The position numbers were made by a program, and so were the translations under genes. The notes under the pieces were generated by a model that worked only from the letters and a program-made list of their open reading frames with translations, searched no databases and was not told the DNA's origin. Shown one piece after another: positions 6,926-14,183 of a DNA stretch of 31,597 nt. The DNA is taken from assembly GCA_016189845.1 (NCBI GenBank), contig JACPRT010000071.1, positions 1-31,597 on the forward strand. The letters run 5' to 3'. The stretch comes from Chloroflexota bacterium. GTDB taxonomy: Bacteria > Chloroflexota > Dehalococcoidia > Lucifugimonadales > Lucifugimonadaceae. Each line of letters opens with the position of its first letter. Positions within the stretch are counted from its first letter, which is position 1.

Positions 6926-8572
6926 ATGTCCCCTCTGAAACACGGCGACCGCGAACTCGCGCTGGTTGCCGGCAAGACTCTGTTCGACTACGCCGACGAC
7001 CTGCACGTGCGCGTGCCGACGTCTTGCGCGCGCAATGGCGACTGCCACGAGTGCATCGTCGAAATCCGGCGAGGCATGGATGCCCTCTCTCCCCTCACCC
7101 CGCCGGAGTCGTTCCTCCGCGGAAACTATCGACTCGCCTGCCAGGCCATGGTTATCGATCCCGCTGCGATCGTCGATTTCAACATCCTGCGCCGCCAGCC
7201 CAAGATCCTGACGCAATCCGTCCGGCGCACGTTTCCGCTAGACCCGCTCACGGTGCGGCGCAGCGATGCCGTAGTCTGGCTGGGCGAGCGGGGTGGCGGT
7301 CCGGAGGGCGTGCACCTCGACGACTACACGGGGGCGATCTACGGGCTCGCCATCGACCTTGGAACGACTACCGTCGTCATGCACCTGGTCGACCTCGAAA
7401 CAGGCGCGATCGCCTACACGACCTCGTTCGAGAACCCGCAACGTTTCGGCGGCAGCGACATCATGCACCGGATCTCGTACGACGGCGGCGAGTTCCACGG
7501 CGAGCTGAGGCAGGTCGTCCACTCGTCCGTCAACTTTGAGATCGGCGACATGGTCAGGCGGCTCAAGATCCGCCGCCGCCAGATCTTTGAGATGGTCGTG
7601 GTCGGGAACTCGACGATGCGCGATCTCTTCTTCGGGCTGGACGTGCAGTCGATCGGCGAGAAGCCATACAAGTCCCTGATCGAGCATGAAATGCTCGCAG
7701 GGAAGCGTTCGACGACCGCCCTCGACGTGAAGGCCGGCGACCTCGGCATCCGGATCCATCCCCAGGCCAACGTTTACGGAGGGCCGCTGATCGGGAGCCA
7801 TGTAGGCGCCGACATTTCGGCAGACCTCCTCGCGATCGCCATGGACGAGCAAGAGGATCCGGTCGTCCTGGTCGATGTCGGCACGAACACCGAGGTCGTG
7901 GTCGGCAACCGCCACCGGCTGCTTGCGGCGTCGTGCCCGGCCGGTCCCGCGTTCGAGGGCGGCGCGATCACGTACGGCATGCCCGGCTACGACGGCGCGG
8001 TCGAGACGTTGAAGCTGGTCGATGGCCGCGTGGAGTACCGCACTATCGGCGATCAGGAGCCTCAAGGTGTCTGCGGTTCGGGCCTCATCGATCTGCTTGC
8101 CGAGCTTCGGCGGACCGGCGCGATGAACGAGCTCGGTGTCCTTTCGGGTGGAAGACGCGAGTTCGAGTTCGTGCCCGGAAAAGGGATCACGATTTCGCGG
8201 TCAGACATCAGCGCGCTGGCGCAGGCGAAGTCGGCGAACTACTGCGGCCAACAGATAGTGCTGCGCCGATACGGGCTGCCGGTCGATGCCTACAGCAAGC
8301 TGTACCTTGCAGGCGGCTTCGCGAACTACGTCGACGTGGACAACGCCCTCGCGATCGGGTTCATCGCAAACCTGCCGCGGGAGAGGATCGTCAAGGTCGG
8401 CAACGCTTCGCTGGAGGGTGCCACGGTGATGCTGTTGTCTGGCACACTGCGGCGCAAGGCTGAGGAGATGGCCCGGACGATCGGACATGTCGAACTGGAG
8501 ACGGAGCCGGACTTCTTCGACCTGTTCGTGGAGGGCTGCCACTTCAAGCCGATGTTTCCGTCGGGTAGGTGA
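6926..8572 (+). CDS. RACo-type ATP-dependent reductive activator of corrinoid proteins (2Fe-2S + ASKHA, DUF4445)
   Basis: A 548-residue protein. The N-terminal ferredoxin-like domain has cysteines C34, C40, C43 (TSCARNGDCHEC) and C72 (RLACQ), the plant-type [2Fe-2S] pattern. After a linker/middle domain, an ASKHA ATPase region begins near 138: phosphate-1 loop AIDLGTTTVV (142-151), a second motif VDVGTNTEVVVG (316-327), and the adenosine loop LYLAGGFANY (459-468). RACo proteins use ATP to return Co(II) corrinoid, formed by accidental oxidation, to active Co(I). The ATG is 3 nt after the preceding stop with no ribosome binding site, implying coupled translation. It is the last gene of the operon; a hairpin with a T run follows at 8646-8670. 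Its presence strongly supports the corrinoid reading of the upstream genes. Confidence 0.92.
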   Translation: MSPLKHGDRELALVAGKTLFDYADDLHVRVPTSCARNGDCHECIVEIRRGMDALSPLTPPESFLRGNYRLACQAMVIDPAAIVDFNILRRQPKILTQSVRRTFPLDPLTVRRSDAVVWLGERGGGPEGVHLDDYTGAIYGLAIDLGTTTVVMHLVDLETGAIAYTTSFENPQRFGGSDIMHRISYDGGEFHGELRQVVHSSVNFEIGDMVRRLKIRRRQIFEMVVVGNSTMRDLFFGLDVQSIGEKPYKSLIEHEMLAGKRSTTALDVKAGDLGIRIHPQANVYGGPLIGSHVGADISADLLAIAMDEQEDPVVLVDVGTNTEVVVGNRHRLLAASCPAGPAFEGGAITYGMPGYDGAVETLKLVDGRVEYRTIGDQEPQGVCGSGLIDLLAELRRTGAMNELGVLSGGRREFEFVPGKGITISRSDISALAQAKSANYCGQQIVLRRYGLPVDAYSKLYLAGGFANYVDVDNALAIGFIANLPRERIVKVGNASLEGATVMLLSGTLRRKAEEMARTIGHVELETEPDFFDLFVEGCHFKPMFPSGR

Positions 8573-8645
8573 TCTCCATTTCGCTTCGGTCCGCTCGTGG
8601 GCGCGTCCTTGTTGCTCATCATGACGGGCGACGTCAAGCGTCTCT

Positions 8646-8670
8646 GGGGGGCACCAGGCACTCCCCTTTT
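8646..8670 (+). terminator. Probable rho-independent terminator after the corrinoid operon
   Basis: Six G at 8646-8651 can pair with CTCCCC at 8661-8666 (one G-T pair) around a 9-nt loop, directly followed by TTTT at 8667-8670. It lies 74 nt after the RACo-type stop. The stem is short, so this is moderate evidence. Confidence 0.45.
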
Positions 8671-8681
8671 GGTCCGCGCGA

Positions 8682-8797
8682 ATTCTGATATCGCGCCTCA
8701 TATCTGATTCGGCCCGAATCCGATACCAGTTTGCGGACCCGTCGCAATCTGATATCACGGATCAAATCTAATCTGGCGCGTTTCTGATACCAGTTTT
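8682..8797. repeat. Imperfect direct repeat, two 52-nt copies at 64-nt period, built of six TCTGATAYC-like boxes
   Basis: Copies at 8682-8733 and 8746-8797 align without gaps and match at 40 of 52 positions by hand count. Each contains three related boxes: TTCTGATATC/ATCTGATTCG/ATCCGATACC at 8683, 8702 and 8718, and ATCTGATATC/ATCTAATCTG/TTCTGATACC at 8747, 8766 and 8782. Spacings are 19 and 16 nt in both copies. CTGATATC and GATACCAG also form an inverted pair inside each copy (one mismatch). The block is AT-rich against its surroundings and sits between convergent gene ends, so it is not in an ordinary promoter position. The rest of the 8573-8887 gap holds the hairpins listed separately and no credible gene. 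Confidence 0.6.
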
Positions 8798-8807
8798 CAA
8801 ATGACCG

Positions 8808-8850
8808 GAAAGGACCCCCGGTCCCCTTTCTCGCCGTCGACCGTCGACGG
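8808..8850. terminator. Hairpins between convergent genes
   Basis: GAAAGGACC (8808-8816) pairs with GGTCCCCTTTC (8820-8830) with a 2-nt bulge. CCGTCGAC (8834-8841) and GTCGACGG (8843-8850) are perfect inverted arms around one base. They lie 38-80 nt beyond the stop of the minus-strand FMN reductase gene and may end its transcript. No long T run follows on either strand, so termination is only inferred. Confidence 0.3.
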
Positions 8851-8887
8851 AGTTCCGCCGCCTCACGGTCATGTCATCCCGACGCGC

Positions 8888-9466
8888 TCAGGCGATGGAG
8901 CGGATCTTCCGGACCCATACCGCGAAGGCGGCCATGAAGTCCGTCACCTGCTTGCGGACGGCCTCGTCGAGCAGCTTGCCGGTCTCGTCGAACTTCTGCC
9001 GGGCGGATGGCACGACCACCGTGGGTTCGATCATCACGTAGGACCTGGTCTCGGCCAGCACCTGGCGCAGATGCAGCTGCGCCCGCGCGGTTCCCGCGAC
9101 ACCGCCGGTCCCCATGATCCCGATCGGTTTGCGAGCCAGCGACGCATTGGTCACGCCCTTCGGACTCCTGCCAGCCCAGTCGAGCGCATTCTTGAGCACG
9201 CCCGGGATCGAATGGTGATACTCAGGCGTTGCGAACAGGATGCCGTCGGCCGCAGATATCGAGTTCTTCCAGTCGACGACCGCGGTGGGATCGCCCTGCT
9301 TCTCGACATCGCCGTCGTAGAACGGGATCGCCCGGATGTCATAGCGCTCGATCCTGAGTTCAGGAGGGGCGCTCTCGATCGCGAGGCACAGCAGCGCGGA
9401 ATTGTAGGAAGCGGCCCGGAGGCTGCCGGAAACCGCAAGGATCTTCAGATTCCCAGGCTGGGTCAT
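8888..9466 (-). CDS. NADPH-dependent FMN reductase family protein
   Basis: A 192-residue flavodoxin-like protein. The phosphate-binding loop is SGSLRAASYN (13-22), and the family signature for the isoalloxazine site is TPEYHHSIPGVLKNALDW (80-97). These enzymes use NAD(P)H to reduce FMN, quinones, azo dyes or metals such as chromate. The length is normal for the family. The ATG at 9466 has GAGG 7 nt upstream on the minus strand. It is a single gene, divergent from the dehydrogenase at 9604 and convergent with the corrinoid operon. A link to corrinoid reduction (supplying reduced flavin) is possible but has no direct sequence support. Confidence 0.88.
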   Translation of the reverse strand: MTQPGNLKILAVSGSLRAASYNSALLCLAIESAPPELRIERYDIRAIPFYDGDVEKQGDPTAVVDWKNSISAADGILFATPEYHHSIPGVLKNALDWAGRSPKGVTNASLARKPIGIMGTGGVAGTARAQLHLRQVLAETRSYVMIEPTVVVPSARQKFDETGKLLDEAVRKQVTDFMAAFAVWVRKIRSIA

Positions 9467-9557
9467 TTATTTGCCTCGTGCTCGCCGGGGCGGCGTTGCG
9501 TATCAGGTGGCATGCAGACGTTTGATGGCATCCGAACAGGGTACCGTACGCGGCGGG

Positions 9558-9563
9558 CATAAT
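9558..9563 (+). promoter_or_regulatory. Possible -10 box (CATAAT) before the second hydroxyacid dehydrogenase
   Basis: CATAATATC stands out in the GC-rich 137-bp gap between divergent genes, 40 nt before the GTG at 9604. A good -35 is not visible. Confidence 0.3.
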
Positions 9564-9603
9564 ATCGGGGCTCTTCAAGCCGGGGCCCATCGAGGAGGCC
9601 AGA

Positions 9604-10602
9604 GTGACGAAGCCGAGATTCAAGGCGCTGACCACCGATTACACCTGGCCGAGCGTGGAGCCGGAGCGGAAAGTACTTGCCGCGGCAGGGGTCGAACTGG
9701 TCGTCGCGCCCGCGTCCGACGAGGCGACGCTGGCGCGAATGGCCGAGGACGTCGACGCTATCCTCTTCTGCTTCGCCAAGGTGACACCGGCCGTGTTGCG
9801 CTCGGCCCGCAAATGCGTGGTGGCCTCGCGCTACGGCATCGGCGTCGACAACATCGACCGCGCCACATGCAACGAGCTGGGGATCGTCGTCACGAACGTC
9901 CCGGACTACTGCATGGACGAGGTCACCGACCACGTCATGGCGATGATCCTCGCGTTCAACCGGGACCTGAACAGGTTGGATTCTGCGGTCCGGCAAGGTG
10001 GCTGGGGCAAGACTCCCCTGCCCGCCCATTCCCGGCGGCTGCGTAACACGGCGCTCGGTATTGTGGGTATGGGGCGAATCGGACGTGCGCTCGTGCCGAA
10101 GGCGAGCGCCTTCGGAATGAGCATCCTGTCGCACGACCCTTACGTGACGCAGGAGGCGGCGCCGTCCGGCGTGCGGATGACGACGCTGGATGACCTTCTG
10201 AAGACCTCCGACTTCGTCACGGTGCACTCGCCGCTGACGGAGCAGACGCGAGGGCTGATCGGGCGTCGCCAGTTGCGGCTCATGAAGCAGACCGCATTCC
10301 TGGTCAATGCCGCCAGGGGGCCCCTGGTCGACGAGCACGCGCTGGTTGAAGCCCTTCAGGCAGGCACGATTGGCGGCGCCGGACTCGACGTCCTGGAGAC
10401 CGAGCCTCCCCGCGCCCGCAGCCCGTTGCTGAAGCTGCCGAACGTGATCATGACGCCCCACACCGCGTTCTATTCCCAGGAATCGTTGCTGGAGCTCGAG
10501 ACCCGGACCGCACGTGAGGTCATCCGCGTGCTGAACGGACAGCGGCCTGAGAACTGGATCAATCCTGAGGTATCGGGACGAACGCGGGCGAAGCTTCCCT
10601 GA
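9604..10602 (+). CDS. D-2-hydroxyacid dehydrogenase (phosphoglycerate dehydrogenase-like), second paralogue
   Basis: A 332-residue NAD-dependent D-isomer-specific dehydrogenase. Motifs: GIVGMGRIGRAL (152-163) for NAD binding, NAARGPLVDE (235-244) with catalytic R238, E267 in ETEPP, and H286 in TPHTAFYS. SRYGIGVDNID (75-85) is the typical substrate-loop segment of phosphoglycerate dehydrogenase-like enzymes. There is no ACT domain. Start is GTG at 9604 with GAGGAGG at about 9591-9597. The last 44 nt overlap the 3' end of the convergent TgpA-like gene. It differs substantially from the enzyme at 958-1917, so the two are paralogues rather than a recent duplication. Confidence 0.9.
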   Translation: MTKPRFKALTTDYTWPSVEPERKVLAAAGVELVVAPASDEATLARMAEDVDAILFCFAKVTPAVLRSARKCVVASRYGIGVDNIDRATCNELGIVVTNVPDYCMDEVTDHVMAMILAFNRDLNRLDSAVRQGGWGKTPLPAHSRRLRNTALGIVGMGRIGRALVPKASAFGMSILSHDPYVTQEAAPSGVRMTTLDDLLKTSDFVTVHSPLTEQTRGLIGRRQLRLMKQTAFLVNAARGPLVDEHALVEALQAGTIGGAGLDVLETEPPRARSPLLKLPNVIMTPHTAFYSQESLLELETRTAREVIRVLNGQRPENWINPEVSGRTRAKLP

Positions 10603-12970
10603 GGTCGGGAGATGGGCGGGCGCTCTTGAGCTGCTCGCGGATTGCGGCGAGCGACCTGCGGGCGCCCTCGGCTGTCCCCTCCGGCAGCGGTTGAGCGCTG
10701 TAGGCGGCGCGGGATGCCGCGCTGGCGAGTTCCGCCATCTCGCCGGCGATTGCGCCGAAGCGGACGCGAACCTGTGTCGAGTAAGTCGAGTATGACTCCT
10801 GCGGCATCCGCCGCCTGAATCCCGCCCTGGCGATCTGCACCTCCGCGCGCCTGAAGGCGTCGCGCACGGCGCGCCGGTCCAGGTCGTCCAGTGACGCGTA
10901 CTGGCGCCGCATCGTGATTGCGTGTTTTCGGCCGCGCAGCCACCGCAAGGACAGCCAGACCATCGTGGCCATGGCCGCGAGGGCGACCAGCGCAACCATC
11001 GCCTCGATCCCGCGGCCCAGGAACTTGAACGTTTCCGCGATCGCACTGGCCGGCGCGCGGGTCGCGCTCTGCGCCAGATTGTCGCCAAACCGGTGGTCCA
11101 GCAGGAAACCGAGACCGCCTGCAGGCGCGGGCCGTGTCGTGGCCGTCACCGTCGGCACGTCTGTGCGAGGCGCCGGGTCGAACGGCACCCAGCCTGACTT
11201 GTCGAAGTGCACCTCGGCCCACACGTGGGCCTCCTTGCCAGTCACCGTGTTGGCGCCGGAGAGCGGGCTGTAATCGCCCGGCATGTACCCGGTCGCAAGC
11301 CGGGCGGTAAGGCCGGAAGCGCGCGCCATGAGCACCATGGCAGTCGCGAAGTCCAGGCTGGAGCCGGGCGCCTCGCCGAAGACGAATTTCTCGAGCGGCG
11401 CCGACGACTCCAGATGGCTGGGCGCAGCTTCGTCGAGTTCGAGCTGGTGAAGGTAGCTCGCGATTGCCGACGCCCTGTCGAAATGGGTCGTCGAATCCCT
11501 GGTCACCTGCGCTGAAAGGGCGTGCAGGTATCCAAGACCTTCCGGGATCTGGGCGTAGCGCTGGTCTACCCAGCGTGAACGGTCGTTGCGCAGGCGGTCG
11601 GTCGAGAGCGGTGGCTGAGACGATACGACCTGGTAAGTCGCGCCATCCGTGAGGGCCGGACGGTCGTCTTCGCCTCGCGGTACCGCGGCGGCGACTGGCT
11701 CGTAGCCTGCGAGCACCGTCTCGCCCACGTCGTGGTGGATGAAGAATGTCTGCAGATAGCGGGTGTCGTCCTCGCTGCGCGGGCGTCGCCTCTGGGTCGC
11801 GGGCGGGAGGCCGTCGGTCTGCTCCTTGCCGCTGGCAAGCCACTGGCCCTGACCGTCGGCACCGGCGGCGGGATCGAACTGGTCGTAGGTGCGGCCGCGC
11901 CAGTAGCTGGCGACCGGGGACCGGACGTACATCACGACCTCGTCGGTCATCGGTCCGGGCGGGGTAAGCGGTTCGGCGATCATGACCTCCGCCGTGAGCC
12001 CGTCCTTCTTGCCCAGCTCCTGCACGCCGGCCATCCCGGCGCCTCCGGTCGCCTGCCCGCCGCCGACCGTGTCGGCATCGCCGTCCTCGCTGATGCCGCC
12101 CGACAGCCCGTCCAGGTTTGCCTGGCGCTCCTTCGTGAGCTGCTTCGCCGCCTCGGGCGACAGCGGCGGGACGTCGCCCTGCTCCGCCCCCGAGAACGGA
12201 AGCACCGCAAACTGCGGCGCGTGTGGTGTCTGCGCTGCGTTCCATGGCATGGCCAGGAAGGCGAGCACGCCCAGCGTGATGACGCCTGCGGTGATCCCGC
12301 CCCATACTGCGACGTGTGCGGTGCGGCTCGAAAACCCCACCGCCAGGACTCCCTGCAGCTCGTCTTCGAGCCACGCCCTCGCCAGGAATGCCCCGGTGAT
12401 GAGCCCGAATACGATCAGGAACGGGGCGAACATGCCCGCGAAGGCGATTTCGCTTGCGAAGAACGTAACGATCCCGGCGAAGATCAGCTGCGTGTACAGA
12501 CTTGCGCGCGTGCGGAGGTCGAACGCGGACGCCGCACCGGTCGCCAACAGGAAGTAGGTGACCGGAAGGCGGTCGCCCCGGATGGCGGCGACGAGGTCGT
12601 TCCGCATGTAGATGCCGAGAGCGACGATGAATACGCCGATCGCAAGCGACACGATCGGGATGCTTCGGCCCGCGCGCTTGTGGCTGAAGTAATGGCCGGT
12701 CGCGATCAGCGCGAGCGCTATGAGAGGAATTGGGGGAGGAGCCCCAACCGCCATCAGGGTCAACACCGACCAGGCGGCCGCCATGAAGGAAAGGCCCCTG
12801 AGCCACGCCGATCGTTCCGGGCGATCGGAGAACACCCTGCGAAGGAGACCGGCCTGCGGGCGTGCAAGGTCTCGTGCGGCCGCGCCGGAGGTTATGGCAA
12901 TGCCCGAAGCGGTGGCGGTGTTCGCCGTACCCGGAAAGCGGCCTCCGATTGTTCCCGTTGCTCCCGTCAT
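10559..12970 (-). CDS. TgpA-like membrane protein with transglutaminase-fold domain (catalytic Cys replaced by Ser)
   Basis: An 803-residue protein. Residues about 60-245 form a cluster of hydrophobic helices (DUF3488 type). A soluble Gly/Asp-rich segment follows, then a transglutaminase-core domain at about 495-605, one further membrane helix near 655-677, and a cytoplasmic tail (DUF4129 type). In the core, the expected C-x-x-F-A is S538-L-D-F-A, while H582 (AHVW) and D598 (PFDP) of the triad remain. TARLATGYMPG is typical of the fold. The ATG at 12970 overlaps the upstream DUF58 stop (ATGA), so the genes are translationally coupled; longer in-frame starts would lie inside DUF58. The usual MoxR-DUF58-TgpA trio is complete. 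It may act on or bind envelope peptides; lost catalysis is inferred from the one residue. Confidence 0.87.
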   Translation of the reverse strand: MTGATGTIGGRFPGTANTATASGIAITSGAAARDLARPQAGLLRRVFSDRPERSAWLRGLSFMAAAWSVLTLMAVGAPPPIPLIALALIATGHYFSHKRAGRSIPIVSLAIGVFIVALGIYMRNDLVAAIRGDRLPVTYFLLATGAASAFDLRTRASLYTQLIFAGIVTFFASEIAFAGMFAPFLIVFGLITGAFLARAWLEDELQGVLAVGFSSRTAHVAVWGGITAGVITLGVLAFLAMPWNAAQTPHAPQFAVLPFSGAEQGDVPPLSPEAAKQLTKERQANLDGLSGGISEDGDADTVGGGQATGGAGMAGVQELGKKDGLTAEVMIAEPLTPPGPMTDEVVMYVRSPVASYWRGRTYDQFDPAAGADGQGQWLASGKEQTDGLPPATQRRRPRSEDDTRYLQTFFIHHDVGETVLAGYEPVAAAVPRGEDDRPALTDGATYQVVSSQPPLSTDRLRNDRSRWVDQRYAQIPEGLGYLHALSAQVTRDSTTHFDRASAIASYLHQLELDEAAPSHLESSAPLEKFVFGEAPGSSLDFATAMVLMARASGLTARLATGYMPGDYSPLSGANTVTGKEAHVWAEVHFDKSGWVPFDPAPRTDVPTVTATTRPAPAGGLGFLLDHRFGDNLAQSATRAPASAIAETFKFLGRGIEAMVALVALAAMATMVWLSLRWLRGRKHAITMRRQYASLDDLDRRAVRDAFRRAEVQIARAGFRRRMPQESYSTYSTQVRVRFGAIAGEMAELASAASRAAYSAQPLPEGTAEGARRSLAAIREQLKSARPSPDLREASPAFVPIPQD

Positions 12971-14181
12971 GCGACTCGCTCCGCCAGCTTCGATTCGACA
13001 GCGCCGCGGTCGATAGCCTCCACGCCTCGTGCCAGCTGGCCGCGCCTGCACATGACCGCCGGAACCCCGGCTACGGACAACGCCCGCAGGGCGCTCGCGG
13101 CGGCGTCGCCGCTGGCGAATCCCTCCATGACGACCGCCGCCGTCGCAACGCCGCGATGCGCCGCGGAGGCCATCGCGGCTACCTGCGCGTAGTGGGCGCC
13201 GGAAACGATCGCCAGCATCCGGCTGCCGGGCTCGGCGGCCTGGAGCGAATCGGCCATCGCCGGCGAAGTCGTCGATTGAATGAGCGCGAGCCGTGTCATC
13301 AGTTCCGTCCAGTCATAGAACACGTCACGGTTGGTCCCGGTAAGGCCGAGCTGGACCGTCCCGCCCCGCGCCAGCACCAGCTTTGCGACGCTGGCGGCGA
13401 TGCTGATGGAGTACTCGAGCGTCGTGTCGCCCCCTTCGCCCAGAAGTGCGCCGGTCTCGAAGGCGATCGTCAGGGTCTCCTCGGATCCGGAGTCGAACTC
13501 TTTGACAGTGGGACGCCCCGTGCGAGCGGTGTTCTTCCAGTGCATGTCCCTCATGGCGTCACCGGCGACGTACCGGCGGGAACCGGCCACTTCGTCGCCA
13601 CGGCGGGCGGGGCGCCGGCCAGGTTGCTCACCGTTGAGGGCATCCAGGAGTTTCAACTGGCGCAAAGGTAGCCACATCGGATAGACGAGGACCCTGGCGC
13701 TGACCGCGGGCCGTCGCCTGGCCCGGAAGAGACCGAAGGGCGCCCGGCATTCGATCCTGATCTCGTCGATCGATTGCCATCCCCGCCTGGCGCACTCGAT
13801 CTGGCCGCTCATCTTGCCAGACGAGCGAGCCGGCACGTGCGCCAGAAAGAACCGAGCGGGAGTCCCACCTTCGGAGATTGTCGGGCGTGCCGATGCGGCT
13901 ACGAAGAGGCGCGGGTACGGAGCGCGGTTCTCGAGGGCGATGTGCAGGTCGACCGCGTCCCCTGCCACGGGCGCGATCTCCGAAGCCGAACGCCGTCGCG
14001 GCGTAAATCCGGCGGAGGCTTTCAGCCTGGCCACGCTCAGCTGTGGCAGAACGGCAGATAGCACCATCGTACCCGCCAGGACGGCATCCGCAATGTGCAG
14101 CCACCCTACACGCGTCGCGCTCGCGACGAAGAAGCCAATGATCGCGACGACAAGGAGGCCGATGCCTCGCCTGGTGATCAC
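12967..14181 (-). CDS. DUF58 domain protein (vWA-like, membrane anchored)
   Basis: A 404-residue protein from GTG 14181. Two N-terminal hydrophobic helices (about 6-22 and 28-46) form a membrane hairpin. After a beta-rich region comes the DUF58 signature RRYVAGDAMRDMHWKNTAR (202-220) followed by TVKEFD, then a vWA-like C-terminal half. A longer in-frame start would overlap MoxR deeply, whereas GTG 14181 sits 2 nt after the MoxR stop, which fits operon spacing; the ribosome binding site is weak. DUF58 proteins accompany MoxR ATPases and probably serve as their membrane-bound partners or substrates. Its stop overlaps the start of the TgpA-like gene. Confidence 0.87.
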   Translation of the reverse strand: MITRRGIGLLVVAIIGFFVASATRVGWLHIADAVLAGTMVLSAVLPQLSVARLKASAGFTPRRRSASEIAPVAGDAVDLHIALENRAPYPRLFVAASARPTISEGGTPARFFLAHVPARSSGKMSGQIECARRGWQSIDEIRIECRAPFGLFRARRRPAVSARVLVYPMWLPLRQLKLLDALNGEQPGRRPARRGDEVAGSRRYVAGDAMRDMHWKNTARTGRPTVKEFDSGSEETLTIAFETGALLGEGGDTTLEYSISIAASVAKLVLARGGTVQLGLTGTNRDVFYDWTELMTRLALIQSTTSPAMADSLQAAEPGSRMLAIVSGAHYAQVAAMASAAHRGVATAAVVMEGFASGDAAASALRALSVAGVPAVMCRRGQLARGVEAIDRGAVESKLAERVA

Positions 14182-14183
14182 CG

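Noticed and set aside
10470..12806. Very long open frame (778 codons) in another minus frame of the TgpA-like gene
   Set aside because: It is Arg-rich and motif-free, while the overlapping frame has membrane helices and a transglutaminase-like core.
11732..13192. Plus-strand open frame of 486 codons across the TgpA/DUF58 junction
   Set aside because: It is antisense to two coupled genes, with no domain and no ribosome binding site.
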